This document shows positions 36,479 through 47,421 of a DNA stretch of 64,000 bases, piece by piece. The notes under the pieces were generated by a model that saw nothing but the letters and a program-made list of their open reading frames with translations, had not been told where the DNA came from and did no database searches. Position 1 is the first letter of the stretch. The number at the start of each line of letters is the position of its first letter. The DNA comes from Streptomyces fungicidicus (GTDB lineage Bacteria > Actinomycetota > Actinomycetes > Streptomycetales > Streptomycetaceae): positions 1,426,001 to 1,490,000 of the forward strand of contig NZ_CP023407.1 of NCBI RefSeq assembly GCF_003665435.1, read 5' to 3'. The position numbers and the translations under genes are program-made.

Positions 36479-36856
36479 GTGGGCCCTCCTGATGTCGGCT
36501 GATGTCGGCTCGTTCGGTGCGGGCCGATCGTAGGTGGGCCCATGTGACGGGCGGGAGACCCCGGACCGAACACACGGATGATGTTGGATGGCGTAAGGCG
36601 GCCGCCGACGCGTCGTACGTCTGTCGTATTTCACCCGGTACCTGAGGGCCCGTCGGATCCGTCCGCCCGGAATGGGGCACCCGGGCGGTGCGCGGGATCC
36701 CGCCGGGCGGCCGAGGGGAAACGTGTGTCAATAGTGCGTAGGACCTCGGTGAACCGCACGTGCCCGATGTGCGCAACCCACGGGATCGCGAGTAATGTCC
36801 TCACCTGCACAGACTCATACGGCATTCACCGACGTACGTTTCCCACGGAGGGCCCG
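36479..36856. other. Divergent promoter region, no gene seen
   Basis: This separates the minus-strand phosphodiesterase and the plus-strand acyltransferase. Frames extend through it, but without family resemblance. I see no clear operator. Confidence 0.5.
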
Positions 36857-37528
36857 TTGTCCCGCTTCGCGCTCATCAAGGCCACGCTCGGTCCGATCAT
36901 GCGCCTGATGTTCCGCCCACAGGTGGAGGGCGCGGAGAACATCCCGGGCGACGGTCCGGTGATCCTGGCCGGCAACCATCTGACGTTCATCGACTCGATG
37001 ATCCTCCCGCTGGTCTGCGACCGTCAGGTCTTCTTCATCGGCAAGGACGAGTACGTCACCGGCAAGGGCGTCAAGGGCCGGCTGATGGCGTGGTTCTTCA
37101 CCGGCGTCGGCATGATCCCGGTCGACCGCGACGGCGGCCGGGGCGGTGTGGCGGCGCTGATGACCGGACGCCGGGTGCTGGAGGAGGGCAGGGTCTTCGG
37201 CATCTACCCGGAGGGCACCCGCTCCCCCGACGGCCGGCTGTACCGGGGCCGTACCGGCATCGCCCGGCTCACCCTGATGACCGGCGCGCCGGTCGTGCCG
37301 TTCGCCATGATCGGCACGGACAAGCTGCAGCCGGGCGGTGCGGGGCTGCCCCGACCGGGCAAGGTCACGGTGCGCTTCGGCGAGGCGATGGAGTTCTCCC
37401 GGTACGAGGGCATGGACCGCGACCGCTATGTGCTGCGCGCGGTCACCGACTCGGTGATGACCGAGGTGATGCGGCTGTCCGGGCAGGAGTACGTGGACAT
37501 GTACGCCAGCAAGGCGAAGGCCGCGTAG
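36857..37528 (+). CDS. 1-acyl-sn-glycerol-3-phosphate acyltransferase (PlsC family)
   Basis: 223 residues from a TTG start with GGAGGG four bases upstream. The acyltransferase motif H-x4-D is NHLTFID near residue 45; the substrate motif YPEGTRSPDGRLYRG is near 118. It acylates lysophosphatidic acid at the membrane in phospholipid synthesis. The frame is open for 90 codons upstream, but that sequence is not conserved-looking. Monocistronic here. Confidence 0.9.
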   Translation: MSRFALIKATLGPIMRLMFRPQVEGAENIPGDGPVILAGNHLTFIDSMILPLVCDRQVFFIGKDEYVTGKGVKGRLMAWFFTGVGMIPVDRDGGRGGVAALMTGRRVLEEGRVFGIYPEGTRSPDGRLYRGRTGIARLTLMTGAPVVPFAMIGTDKLQPGGAGLPRPGKVTVRFGEAMEFSRYEGMDRDRYVLRAVTDSVMTEVMRLSGQEYVDMYASKAKAA

Positions 37529-37576
37529 CGCCGGACGCCGGCCCGGCGCGCGGCCCGTCTCGCCTTCTGGCGCGGG

Positions 37577-37608
37577 CGGGCCGTCGGCCGGTTGCGCGGT
37601 TCCCCGCG
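37577..37608 (-). repeat. Streptomyces-type intergenic repeat, copy 1 (inverted)
   Basis: On the minus strand it contains GCGGGGAACCGCGCAACCGG, matching copies at 42361-42399 and 48291-48331. It lies between convergent genes. Confidence 0.65.
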
Positions 37609-37611
37609 TCG

Positions 37612-39135
37612 CTAGACGGTCTCGTCGAGGCGTTGGCCGCGGAGCATGAACCAGGACGCCGCCGCCGCGGCCAGCAGGACCGTCGCGCCCGTGCCCGCCG
37701 CCAGGGTGAGGCCGTCGACGAAGGACTGGCGGGCCGCGTCCAGCATCGGCCCGGCGACACCGGCGGGCAGGTGCGACGCCGCCTCCACCGCGCCGCCCAG
37801 GGACTCGTGGGCCGCCGCCGGTGTGCCCGCCGGACCGGTGAATCCGCGGTAGACACCCGTCACGACGGAACCGAGCACGGCGATGCCGAGGGCCGCGCCG
37901 AGTTCGTACGCCGTCTCCGAGACGGCGGAGGCGGCGCCCGCCTGTTCCTTGGGCACGCTGGAGAGGATCACGTCGGCGGTCACCGTGAAGGAGAAGCCGG
38001 CGCCCAGACCGACCATCAGCAGCGCCGCCCCGAGCAGGGGGTATCCGGTGGACCGCTCGATCACCGTCAGCGCGGCGAGCGCCAGTCCGATGGCTGCGAG
38101 CCCGCCGGCGACCACCGAGCGCACCGAGTAGCGCCGGGCGACCCGGCCGGCGACCAGTCCGGCCGCCACCGCGCCGATCGCGGCGGGCAGTTCGGCCAGT
38201 CCCGCCTCGAACGGGCGCCTGCCCTGGACGAGTTGCAGATACTGCGAGAGGAAGAACACCAGGCCGGACAGGCCGAGGATGGTCAGCAGGTCGGCGAGCA
38301 CCGCTCCGCTGAACCCGCGGTGTCGGAACAGCCGCATGTCCAGCAGCGGGACGGGGAGCGTCAGCTGACGGCGCACGAACCCGTACAGGGCGCCCGCGCC
38401 CAGCAGGCCGGACACCAGGACGGGCACGCCGAGGCCGTGCGACGCCGCGTCCTTCACCGCGTACACGACGCCGATCATGCCGGCCAGGGACAGGACGACG
38501 CTGGTCAGGTCCCAGGGGCCGGGGTGCGGGGTGCGGGACTCGGGGAGCAGCCTGATGCCGACGACGACCAGTACGGCCATCACGGGCAGGTTGATCAGGA
38601 AGACCGAGCCCCACCAGAAGTGTTCGAGGAGGAAGCCGCCGAGGACCGGCCCGATCGCGGTGCCGGCGGAGGCGGTGGCGCCCCAGATGCCGATGGCGAG
38701 GCTGCGTTCGCGCGGGTCGTGGAAGAGGTTGCGGATCAGGGCGAGGGTGGCCGGCATCAGGGTGGCGCCCGCGACGCCGAGCAGCGCCCGCGCGAAAATC
38801 ATCAGCTCGGGCGTGTGCGCGTAGGCGTTGAGCACGGATATCGCGCCGAACGCGGTGGCGCCGTGGAGCAGGAGCCGCTTGCGTCCGACGCGGTCGCCGA
38901 GGCTGCCCATGGAGACGAGCAGGCCGGCGATCACGAAGGAGTAGACGTCACCGATCCACAGCAGCTGGGTGCCGGTGGGAGCGAGGTCCTCGCTGATGTA
39001 CGGGGTGGCCAGGCCGAGCACGGTCGCGTCGACGGCCACCAGCAGCACGGCGAGCACGAGCACGGAGAGGGCGAGCCAGCGGCCCGGGCGCCTGATGTCC
39101 TCGGTGGCGGTCTCCGGCCGCAGGGCGCTGGTCAT
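37612..39135 (-). CDS. MFS drug exporter, DHA2-like (14 TMS)
   Basis: 507 residues with about fourteen membrane helices. Motif A region GSLGDRVGRKRLLLHG; motif C-like GIWGATASAGTAIGPVLGGFLLEHFWWGSVFLINLP, typical of DHA2 proton-driven exporters. The start overlaps the TetR gene stop by four bases, so regulator and pump are co-translated. Substrate unknown; it is far from the peptide cluster, so a link to its product is not implied. Confidence 0.92.
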   Translation of the reverse strand: MTSALRPETATEDIRRPGRWLALSVLVLAVLLVAVDATVLGLATPYISEDLAPTGTQLLWIGDVYSFVIAGLLVSMGSLGDRVGRKRLLLHGATAFGAISVLNAYAHTPELMIFARALLGVAGATLMPATLALIRNLFHDPRERSLAIGIWGATASAGTAIGPVLGGFLLEHFWWGSVFLINLPVMAVLVVVGIRLLPESRTPHPGPWDLTSVVLSLAGMIGVVYAVKDAASHGLGVPVLVSGLLGAGALYGFVRRQLTLPVPLLDMRLFRHRGFSGAVLADLLTILGLSGLVFFLSQYLQLVQGRRPFEAGLAELPAAIGAVAAGLVAGRVARRYSVRSVVAGGLAAIGLALAALTVIERSTGYPLLGAALLMVGLGAGFSFTVTADVILSSVPKEQAGAASAVSETAYELGAALGIAVLGSVVTGVYRGFTGPAGTPAAAHESLGGAVEAASHLPAGVAGPMLDAARQSFVDGLTLAAGTGATVLLAAAAASWFMLRGQRLDETV

Positions 39136-39701
39136 GCTTCCTTCCTTCGCGCCGGGGCGTCCGGGCGTCGTACGCCGCCGAGCAGCAGCTCGACGATCAT
39201 GTGGGTGAAGTCCTTGGGGGCGACACGGCCCTCGGCCACCGCCCAGGCGCCGGAGGCGAGCAGCCCGTAGAGCGCCTCGGTGAGCCAGGCCGGGGTGAGG
39301 TCGATACGGAACTCGCCGCTCGCCTGGCCGCGCCGGAACAGGGCGGCGATGCGCTCGTCGATCGCGGCCCAGTCGCCGTTCTGCTCCTCGCCCTCGAACA
39401 GCTGGTTCTCGGTGTAGAGGAAGGCGAGCAGGGGGGCGTGCGGTTCCACCTCGGCGACCAGACGGCGCACGGCGTCGGCGGCGGGCCCCTCGTCCGGCCG
39501 GGCCGCCTCCAGGGCCGCCTCGCACTCGGCGATGCCGAGCGCCTCCAGCGCCCGGACCAGCGCGTCCCGTCCGGCGAACTGCCGGTGCAGGGTGGCGCGG
39601 CTGATTCCGGCGGCCCGGGCGACCTCGTCCATGGTCGCGGTGGATTTGCGGGTCAGCAGGGCGGCGGCACTGCGCAGCACCTGGTCACGTTCGACAGCCA
39701 T
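39132..39701 (-). CDS. TetR-family repressor of the adjacent exporter
   Basis: 189 residues. The N-terminal helix-turn-helix is KSTATMDEVARAAGISRATLHRQFAGRDALV; the rest is the helical ligand/dimer domain. The ATG at 39701 is preferred over in-frame starts nearer 39728. A palindrome, TGAGACA-TTCA-TGTCTCA, lies 20 bp upstream, so it probably represses itself and the MFS pump downstream. Confidence 0.9.
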   Translation of the reverse strand: MAVERDQVLRSAAALLTRKSTATMDEVARAAGISRATLHRQFAGRDALVRALEALGIAECEAALEAARPDEGPAADAVRRLVAEVEPHAPLLAFLYTENQLFEGEEQNGDWAAIDERIAALFRRGQASGEFRIDLTPAWLTEALYGLLASGAWAVAEGRVAPKDFTHMIVELLLGGVRRPDAPARRKEA

Positions 39702-39720
39702 GAGACGACGATAGCGCATG

Positions 39721-39738
39721 TGAGACATTCATGTCTCA
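39721..39738. promoter_or_regulatory. Palindromic operator, candidate TetR site
   Basis: Perfect 7-bp arms TGAGACA and TGTCTCA are separated by TTCA. A further TGTCTCA half-site lies at 39752-39758. It sits between the TetR start and the upstream aldo/keto reductase gene. Confidence 0.7.
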
Positions 39739-39788
39739 TTCAAGGTGCGCATGTCTCATGGCGGACGGTGTGCGGGCGGAACGGCCGC

Positions 39789-40760
39789 TCAGTGCCAGGG
39801 CAGCTGCCCGCGCCGCTCCCAGTAGGCCCCCGGCTCCTCGGCGAGCGCGGCGAGGCGGGACGCCTGCTCGTCGGTGAGGTCGACGACGGCGGCGTGCAGG
39901 TTGGAGGCGAGCTGGGCGGTGGTCGCCGCTCCGGAGAGGACCACACCGGCCCACGGCTCCCGCAGCACCACCGCGAGGGCGACGGCGTCACAGCCCAGAC
40001 CGGTCTCCTCGGCGACGGCCCGCAGCGCCTCCGGGGCGTGCGGGGCGGCGAGCCGGCCGTTGGCCATGCCCTCCTTGACGATCACCGTGAGTCCGGCGTC
40101 ACGGGCCTCGGCGAGCGCGGGCCCCGCGGAGGTCTCCAGGGCGTTGTACGTCGACTGGACGGTGCGGAAGAGGGGCTCGCCGTCGACGGTGACGGCGAGG
40201 GCGGCGCGGATGGCGTCCGCCTGGGCCGGGCCGCTGGTGGAGAAGCCGACGGTGAGGCCCTGGCCGGCCGCCTCGGCGAGCCGGGCGTGCAGCTCCTTGT
40301 CGGTGAGGGCGGGGCTGTCCGGGGTCACCGAGTGGATCTGGTAGAGGTCGAGCCGTTCCCCGAGCAGCGCATCCGACTCGGCGCGCTGACGCTCGTACGC
40401 GGCGAGGGAGTGGTCCTTGATCTCGTGCCGCTCGGCGTCGGTGGTCCAGTCGGCGGTGTAGGTGTAGCCCCACTTGCTGCCGACGACGACGTCCTCGACG
40501 TCGGTCCGGTTCTTCAGCCAGTCGGCGAGGAACTCCTCCGAGCGGCCGTAGGAGCGGGCGGCGTCGAAGTAGCGCACGCCCTGGGCGTAGGCGGCGTCGA
40601 GGAGTTCGTGTGTGCGGGTGCGCAGCGTCTCGACGCTGCGGTCCTCGCCGAGGTCGTCGTTCCGGCCCAGGTTGATGTAGCCGGGGCGGCCGATGGCGGC
40701 GAGGCCGAGGCCGATGTGGCAGGTGGGGGTTGTCGCTGTTGCCAGTCGGGCGAAGGGCAT
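39789..40760 (-). CDS. Aldo/keto reductase
   Basis: 323-residue TIM-barrel reductase: GVRYFDAARSYGRSEEFLADWL (catalytic Asp and Tyr), VVVGSKWGY (Lys), LDLYQIHSV (His). It reduces aldehydes or ketones with NADPH; the substrate is not inferable. The ATG at 40760 is used. It is transcribed toward the TetR/MFS pair but has its own spacing of 87 bp. Confidence 0.9.
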   Translation of the reverse strand: MPFARLATATTPTCHIGLGLAAIGRPGYINLGRNDDLGEDRSVETLRTRTHELLDAAYAQGVRYFDAARSYGRSEEFLADWLKNRTDVEDVVVGSKWGYTYTADWTTDAERHEIKDHSLAAYERQRAESDALLGERLDLYQIHSVTPDSPALTDKELHARLAEAAGQGLTVGFSTSGPAQADAIRAALAVTVDGEPLFRTVQSTYNALETSAGPALAEARDAGLTVIVKEGMANGRLAAPHAPEALRAVAEETGLGCDAVALAVVLREPWAGVVLSGAATTAQLASNLHAAVVDLTDEQASRLAALAEEPGAYWERRGQLPWH

Positions 40761-40881
40761 CGCGGGCTCCGTTCGGTCGGGTCCGGTCCGGTTCCCGACC
40801 AACGTAACCCGCGATGACCTTGGTTTCGCCCGGGCGCTCGGCTGCCCGCGCCCCCGGACGGCTGCCCCCGGCGGTGTCCGG

Positions 40882-42327
<1,446 letters not shown>

Positions 42328-42346
42328 TCAAGGATGGTGATGAAAA

Positions 42347-42364
42347 GCGCCCCCGAAGGGGCGC
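42347..42364 (-). terminator. Intrinsic terminator after argG
   Basis: On the minus strand: GCGCCCC, loop TTCG, GGGGCGC, then TTTT. A stable UUCG-type loop with a T-run is rare in this GC-rich DNA and is a textbook terminator. Confidence 0.9.
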
Positions 42365-42399
42365 GGGGAACCGCGCGATCGGCCACAGCGGGCCCGCAG
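42361..42399 (+). repeat. Streptomyces-type intergenic repeat, copy 2
   Basis: Begins GCGCGGGGAACCGCGCGATC and ends in GGGCCCGCAG. It abuts the argG terminator. It is similar to the copies at 37577-37608 and 48291-48331. Confidence 0.7.
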
Positions 42400-42427
42400 T
42401 TCCCCTCCCACAGCCATATCCTGGCCG

Positions 42428-43621
42428 TCAGGCCAAGTCCCGCTTCGCGGCGATCTTCGACGACAGACTGTAGATGTAGATGAACCCCTTCGCGGCGGCC
42501 TGGTCGAACGTGTCGCCCGTGTCGTACGTGGCCAGGTTGAAGTCGTACAGCGACGACTCGGAGCGCCGGCCGGTGACGACCGCGCGGCCGCCGTGCAGGG
42601 TCATCCGGATGTCGCCGTTGACGTGCTGGCTGGCCTCGGTGATGAAGCCGTCCAGGGCGCGCTTGAGCGGCGAGAACCACTGGCCGTCGTAGACCAGTTC
42701 GCCCCAGCGCTGCTCGACCTGCCGCTTGTAGCGGGCGAGCTCGCGCTCGACGGTGACGTTCTCCAGCTCCTGGTGGGCCGTGATCAGGGCGATGGCGCCG
42801 GGCGCCTCGTACACCTCGCGGGACTTGATGCCGACGAGACGGTCCTCGACCATGTCGATCCGGCCGATGCCCTGGGCGCCGGCGCGCTCGTTGAGCTGCT
42901 GGATGGCCTGGAGCACGGTGACCGGCTTGCCGTCGACGGCGACGGGGACGCCCTCCTTGAAGGTGATGGTCACCTCGTCGGGCTCCCGCGGCAGGGCCGG
43001 GTTCTGCGTGTACTCGTAGACGTCCTCGATCGGGGCGTTCCAGATGTCCTCGAGGAAGCCCGTCTCGACGGCGCGCCCGAAGACGTTCTGGTCGATGGAG
43101 TACGGGGACTTCTTGGTGGTCGCGATCGGCAGGCCCTTGGCCTCGCAGAAGGCGATGGCCTTGTCGCGGGTCATGGCGTAGTCGCGGACCGGGGCGATGC
43201 ACTTCAGGTCGGGGGCGAGGGCGACGATGCCGGCCTCGAAGCGGACACGGTCGTTGCCCTTGCCGGTGCAGCCGTGGGCGACGGTGGTGGCGCCGTGCTT
43301 CTGCGCGGCGGCGACGAGGTGCTTGACGATCGTCGGCCTGGACAGGGCGGAGACCAGCGGGTAGCGGTCCATGTAGAGGGCGTTGGCCTTGATCGCCGGG
43401 AGGCAGTACTCCTCGGCGAACTCGTCCTTGGCGTCGGCGACCTCGGCCTCGACGGCACCGCAGGCGAGGGCGCGCTTGCGGATGACGTCCAGGTCCTCGC
43501 CGCCCTGGCCGACGTCGACCGCAACGGCGATGACCTCGGCGCCCGTCTCCTCGGCGATCCAGCCGATGGCGACGGAGGTGTCCAGACCGCCCGAATAGGC
43601 GAGTACGACGCGCTCGGTCAC
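42428..43621 (-). CDS. argG: Argininosuccinate synthase
   Basis: 397 residues. The PP-loop [14 protein letters not shown] at the N-terminus binds [16 protein letters not shown] sequence ([14 protein letters not shown]) follows near residue 120. It joins citrulline and aspartate. The GTG at 43621 is chosen because GAGGAG lies six bases before it and the length then equals the usual family length. An ARG box about 30 bp upstream points to ArgR control. Confidence 0.96.
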   Translation of the reverse strand: MTERVVLAYSGGLDTSVAIGWIAEETGAEVIAVAVDVGQGGEDLDVIRKRALACGAVEAEVADAKDEFAEEYCLPAIKANALYMDRYPLVSALSRPTIVKHLVAAAQKHGATTVAHGCTGKGNDRVRFEAGIVALAPDLKCIAPVRDYAMTRDKAIAFCEAKGLPIATTKKSPYSIDQNVFGRAVETGFLEDIWNAPIEDVYEYTQNPALPREPDEVTITFKEGVPVAVDGKPVTVLQAIQQLNERAGAQGIGRIDMVEDRLVGIKSREVYEAPGAIALITAHQELENVTVERELARYKRQVEQRWGELVYDGQWFSPLKRALDGFITEASQHVNGDIRMTLHGGRAVVTGRRSESSLYDFNLATYDTGDTFDQAAAKGFIYIYSLSSKIAAKRDLA

Positions 43622-43651
43622 GGGTTTCTCCTCACAGTGCATTCGCTGACA

Positions 43652-43665
43652 TGCATGAGTATGCA
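43652..43665. promoter_or_regulatory. ARG box upstream of argG
   Basis: TGCAT-GAGT-ATGCA inverted repeat in the argG promoter, fitting the ArgR/AhrC operator pattern. A weaker half-site follows near 43673. Confidence 0.7.
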
Positions 43666-43823
43666 GGACTCCGCATGAATCGTCAATCTGCCCGGGAATC
43701 GGGGCGTGGGCTGAACGCCCGAAACCGCTTTCGCGTACTGGTGTCCGGACGCAGGCGCCGCGTCGGACCGAACGAGACCGCACCGACCGACCGTGACACC
43801 CCCGACCCGAGTGAGGCATCCGC

Positions 43824-44273
43824 ATGTCCAGGGCCCTTCCGAAGTACAACAAGCGCCGCGTCGGCTTCATCGGCGGCGCCGCCGCGGTGGCGCTGACCGG
43901 CGCGGTGATCGCCGGCACCGCCCTCGCCGGCGAGTCGTCCGGAGACGGCGGCGCCGCGAACGCCCGGACGCTGGCGGGGCCGGGCACGGTCTCCTGCCCG
44001 GACGTGGCCCCGGAGCTGCCCGCGATCCCCGCCTCCGCGCAGGCGGAGGTCGAACGCACCCTCGCCGACCTCGACAAGCAGATCGCCGAAGCCGACAAGC
44101 GACTCGTCGACACCGTCGGACAGGGCGGACCCAACTTCGTCCAGAACGCCATCCTCGGCCCCCTCGAGGACAAGCGCTTCGCCGCCATCAACCGCATCGC
44201 CACCGCCATCGGCCGCACCGCCGAACGCCCCTCCGGGCTGGACTCCCTGGCCGCCTGCACACTCACCAAGTGA
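43824..44273 (+). CDS. Small secreted protein, unknown function
   Basis: 149 residues. The signal peptide is basic at the start ([12 protein letters not shown]) followed by a hydrophobic stretch ending in TALAGES. The mature part has a likely coiled coil ([26 protein letters not shown]) and two cysteines that could form one disulphide. No family recognised; such proteins are common in Streptomyces. It is divergent from argG and followed by a hairpin. Confidence 0.85.
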   Translation: MSRALPKYNKRRVGFIGGAAAVALTGAVIAGTALAGESSGDGGAANARTLAGPGTVSCPDVAPELPAIPASAQAEVERTLADLDKQIAEADKRLVDTVGQGGPNFVQNAILGPLEDKRFAAINRIATAIGRTAERPSGLDSLAACTLTK

Positions 44274-44286
44274 GGTGACAGGCGCT

Positions 44287-44324
44287 GTGGCCGCCCCGTT
44301 TCAAGCGCCGGCCGGGGCGGCCAC
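44287..44324 (+). terminator. Terminator hairpin after the secreted-protein gene
   Basis: A perfect 12-bp stem (44287-44298 with 44313-44324) closes a 14-base loop, 13 bp beyond the stop. Confidence 0.75.
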
Positions 44325-44394
44325 GGTATTCCTCCGCACCGGTGGCCACTTATTGCTTAGACAAACGAAAGACTTGCCCGCATAATCGGTGGCC

Positions 44395-44982
44395 ATGGGA
44401 AAGACGTATGAGCGCATAGACGGCCGCCTCCGCACCTTCATCGAGGAACAGCCGGTCTTCTTCACCGCCACCGCCCCGCTGTCCGCCGACGGCACGGTCA
44501 ACCTCTCGCCCAAGGGCCTCAAGGGGTCCTTCGCGGTCCTCGACGAGCTCACCGTGGCCTACCTCGACTTCGCCGGCTCCAACGCCGAGACCATCGCCCA
44601 TCTGCGGGAGAACGGCCGGATCACCCTCATGTGGTGCGCCTTCCAGGGGCCCCCGAACATCGTGCGGGTGCACGGCCGCGGCGAGCCCGTCTTCCGGGAC
44701 GACCCCCGCTTCGGGGAGCTGCTGACGCACTTCCCCGACATCGACGCCTCCTCCCACGGCCTGCGCGCCGTCGTCGTCGTGACGGCCGAACTCGTCCGGG
44801 ACACCTGCGGATACGCGGTGCCCTTCATGGCGTACGAGTCGGAACGGGACCTGCACGCGCGGCGGTTCGCGCGGGAGGACGACGCCTCCCTCGACGCGTA
44901 CTTCACCAGCAAGGAGTACATCGCGACCAGCATGGACGGACTGCCCGGGCTGCCGTTGCCGCTGCCCCCGTCCACGGTCTGA
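44395..44982 (+). CDS. Pyridoxamine 5'-phosphate oxidase-family (split-barrel flavin) protein
   Basis: 195 residues. The split-barrel FMN/F420-binding fold begins FIEEQPVFFTATAPLSADGTVNLSPKG and continues with RITLMWCAFQGPPNIVRVHGRGEPV. Related proteins reduce small quinones or other acceptors; the substrate is unknown. The ATG at 44395 is chosen. It stands between a terminator and the electron-transfer operon. Confidence 0.87.
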   Translation: MGKTYERIDGRLRTFIEEQPVFFTATAPLSADGTVNLSPKGLKGSFAVLDELTVAYLDFAGSNAETIAHLRENGRITLMWCAFQGPPNIVRVHGRGEPVFRDDPRFGELLTHFPDIDASSHGLRAVVVVTAELVRDTCGYAVPFMAYESERDLHARRFAREDDASLDAYFTSKEYIATSMDGLPGLPLPLPPSTV

Positions 44983-45200
44983 GCCATGCGCCGAGGTGTC
45001 GCCCGGCCGGCCTCGCCGCTGCCGGACCGGATGACGGACACCGGGGGGACCGAGTCCCGCGCCACCGACTGCCGGGCCACCGAGGCCGAGCACCTGATCG
45101 GCTTCCGCGCGCAGTACGTCACTGAACCGGTCTCCCCTCTGAACACTCCGGCGTGACGGCACGTATCTGTGGGCCAAGGGCCAAGTCCCACGGAGGAACC

Positions 45201-46583
45201 GTGACCACCACGCTCGCCGGCGGCCGTGCCGCCCGCCGCCAGACGATGCGCCGCATCCGTCCGCGCCGCTCCCCCGCCGTGCCGCTGCTGCTCGCCGTGG
45301 GCGCGGGCGCGGTGGCCGTGCTGTGGCTGTGGTGGACCAGCACACCGTCCATCGCGGACACCACCGGGAAGATCATTGCCGCCGGCCGGATCACCGGTCT
45401 GCTCGCCGGCTACCTGATGGCCCTGGTGGTGCTGCAGATGGCGCGGGTGCCGGCGCTGGAACGCCGGGTCGGTTCGGACCGGGTCGCCCGCTGGCACGCG
45501 ATGAGCGGGCGCTACACCGTCACCCTGGTCGTCGCGCACGTGTTCCTCATCATGTGGGGCTACGCCCGGCAGGCGGGCCGGAGCCTCGGCGGCATCGTGC
45601 AGCAGACGATCACCTCCGTCAGCACGCTGCCGGACATGGGCAAGGCAGCCGTCGGCACCGGCCTGCTGTTCGTGATCGCCTTCCTCTCCGTCGGCCCGGT
45701 CCGGCGCCGGCTGCCGTACGACGCCTGGTACCACGTGCACCTGCTGACGTACGCGGCGGTGTTCCTGACGTTCTGGCACCAGATCACCACCGGAAACGAG
45801 TTCGCCGTCGAACCGGCCGCGAAGACCTTCTGGTACGGGCTCTACGGCGTGGTGACCGCCCTGGTCCTGTGGTACCGGGTGATCACCCCGGTCCGGCTGA
45901 ACATGCGGCACCGGATGCGGGTCGAGGCGGTCGTCGAGGAGACGCCGGGCATCGTGTCCGTGCTGATCGGCGGGCGCAGGCTGCACCGGATGGGCGCGGA
46001 GGCCGGGCAGTTCTTCCGCTGGCGGTTCAAGGCGCCGGGCATGCGGTTCAGCTCCCACCCGTACTCGCTGTCGGCGGCGCCCCGCCCGGACATGCTGCGG
46101 ATCACGGTGAAGGCGATCGGCGACCACACCTCACGGCTGCGCGAGCTGCGGCCCGGGACGAAGGTGTGGGCCGAGGGCCCCTACGGGGCGCTGACCGCGC
46201 AGCGGCGCAGCCGCGGGAAGGTGCTGCTGGTGGCGGGCGGGGTGGGGATCACCCCGATGCGGGCGCTGTTCGAGACGCTGCCCGGCGCCGCCGGTGACAT
46301 CACGCTGCTGTACCGGGCCAACAGCACTCAGGACCTGGCGCTGTGGAGCGAGTTGGCGAAGATCGCCGAGGAGCGGGGCGCCCGGCTGATGTACGCGGTG
46401 AACAGCCCCGACGGGGAGCGGCCCGACATCTCGGCGGAGAGCCTGCGACGGAAGATCCCGGACGTCGACCGCCACGACGTGTTCATGTGCGGGCCGCCCG
46501 GGTTCGCGCAGTCGGTGTACGACGCACTGCGCGACGCCGGTGTCCCCGCGCGCCGTATCCACCACGAGTCGTTCGAGATGTGA
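45201..46583 (+). CDS. Ferric-reductase-like membrane flavoprotein
   Basis: 460 residues. The N-terminal half has about six membrane helices with haem-ligand-like histidines (RWHAMSGRYTVTLVVAHVFL, WYHVHLLTYAAVFLTFWHQ). The C-terminal half is a ferredoxin-reductase module: FAD segment HPYSLSAAP, NAD segment VAGGVGITPMRALFE, terminal VFMCGPPGF. It would carry electrons from NAD(P)H through FAD and haem across the membrane. The GTG at 45201 follows GGAGG. It is first of a three-gene operon with an FMN-binding protein and ApbE. Confidence 0.9.
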   Translation: MTTTLAGGRAARRQTMRRIRPRRSPAVPLLLAVGAGAVAVLWLWWTSTPSIADTTGKIIAAGRITGLLAGYLMALVVLQMARVPALERRVGSDRVARWHAMSGRYTVTLVVAHVFLIMWGYARQAGRSLGGIVQQTITSVSTLPDMGKAAVGTGLLFVIAFLSVGPVRRRLPYDAWYHVHLLTYAAVFLTFWHQITTGNEFAVEPAAKTFWYGLYGVVTALVLWYRVITPVRLNMRHRMRVEAVVEETPGIVSVLIGGRRLHRMGAEAGQFFRWRFKAPGMRFSSHPYSLSAAPRPDMLRITVKAIGDHTSRLRELRPGTKVWAEGPYGALTAQRRSRGKVLLVAGGVGITPMRALFETLPGAAGDITLLYRANSTQDLALWSELAKIAEERGARLMYAVNSPDGERPDISAESLRRKIPDVDRHDVFMCGPPGFAQSVYDALRDAGVPARRIHHESFEM

Positions 46584-46635
46584 GCGACGGGCCGTCCACC
46601 CGGGTCACCCACACCCGTCAGGAGCTTGAGAAGCG

Positions 46636-47421
46636 ATGAGGAAGAGTCACCCCGTCCGGCGTGCCGTGCTCGCGACCGCCGCCACCGTGTCCGGCATCGT
46701 GCTGCTGCTGTCGCTCAAACCGGCGTCCGATCCGGGCTCGGCCGCCGCGGCCGGCGGTGCGGCGCCGCCCGTGGCGGCGCAGTCGCCGCAGGGCGGCGCC
46801 GAGCCCATCGGGAACGGCACCGTCACCGGTGACGCGGCGCAGACCCAGTACGGCGCCGTGCAGGTACGGCTGACCGTGAGCGGCGGCAAGATCACCAAGG
46901 CGGAGGCGGTCCAGGCGCCCAAGGGCGGGCAGAGCGACCGGATCACCTCCAACGCAGTGCCCCGGCTCAACCAGGCCGCCGTCGCGGCCCAGGGCGCGGA
47001 GATCGACGCGGTGTCGGGGGCGACCTACACCAGCGGCGGGTACAAGAAGTCGCTGCAGTCGGCGCTGGACAAGGCGCGGGCGGCCGGCGCCGGGCAAGGA
47101 GCCGGCACCGGTTCGGGGCAGGGTGCCGGGGGCGGCGGCAGCGCGCAGGCGCGGACCGTCACCGGTGACGCGGCGCAGACCCAGTACGGGCCGGTGCAGG
47201 TGCGGATCACCGTGAGCGGCGGGAAGATCACCGAGGCCGGGACGGTCCAGGCGCCCAAGGGCGGGCAGAGCGACCGGATCACCGCCAATGCCGTGCCGAA
47301 GCTCAACCAGGCGGCGGTGGCCGCCGGGGACGCGGAGATCGACGCGGTGTCGGGGGCCACGTACACCAGCGCGGGCTACAAACAGTCGCTCCAGTCGGCG
47401 CTGGACAAGGCCGGTGGCTGA
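46636..47421 (+). CDS. Exported protein with two covalent-FMN domains
   Basis: 261 residues. The N-terminal signal/anchor (RRAVLATAATVSGIVLLLSL) is followed by two near-identical FMN_bind domains (about 60-145 and 170-260), joined by a Gly/Ala/Gln linker. Each ends in AVSGATYTS, the site where ApbE attaches FMN to threonine. The two halves differ at few positions, so this is a recent internal duplication. Lying between a membrane reductase and ApbE, it should act as an extracytoplasmic electron carrier. Confidence 0.9.
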   Translation: MRKSHPVRRAVLATAATVSGIVLLLSLKPASDPGSAAAAGGAAPPVAAQSPQGGAEPIGNGTVTGDAAQTQYGAVQVRLTVSGGKITKAEAVQAPKGGQSDRITSNAVPRLNQAAVAAQGAEIDAVSGATYTSGGYKKSLQSALDKARAAGAGQGAGTGSGQGAGGGGSAQARTVTGDAAQTQYGPVQVRITVSGGKITEAGTVQAPKGGQSDRITANAVPKLNQAAVAAGDAEIDAVSGATYTSAGYKQSLQSALDKAGG

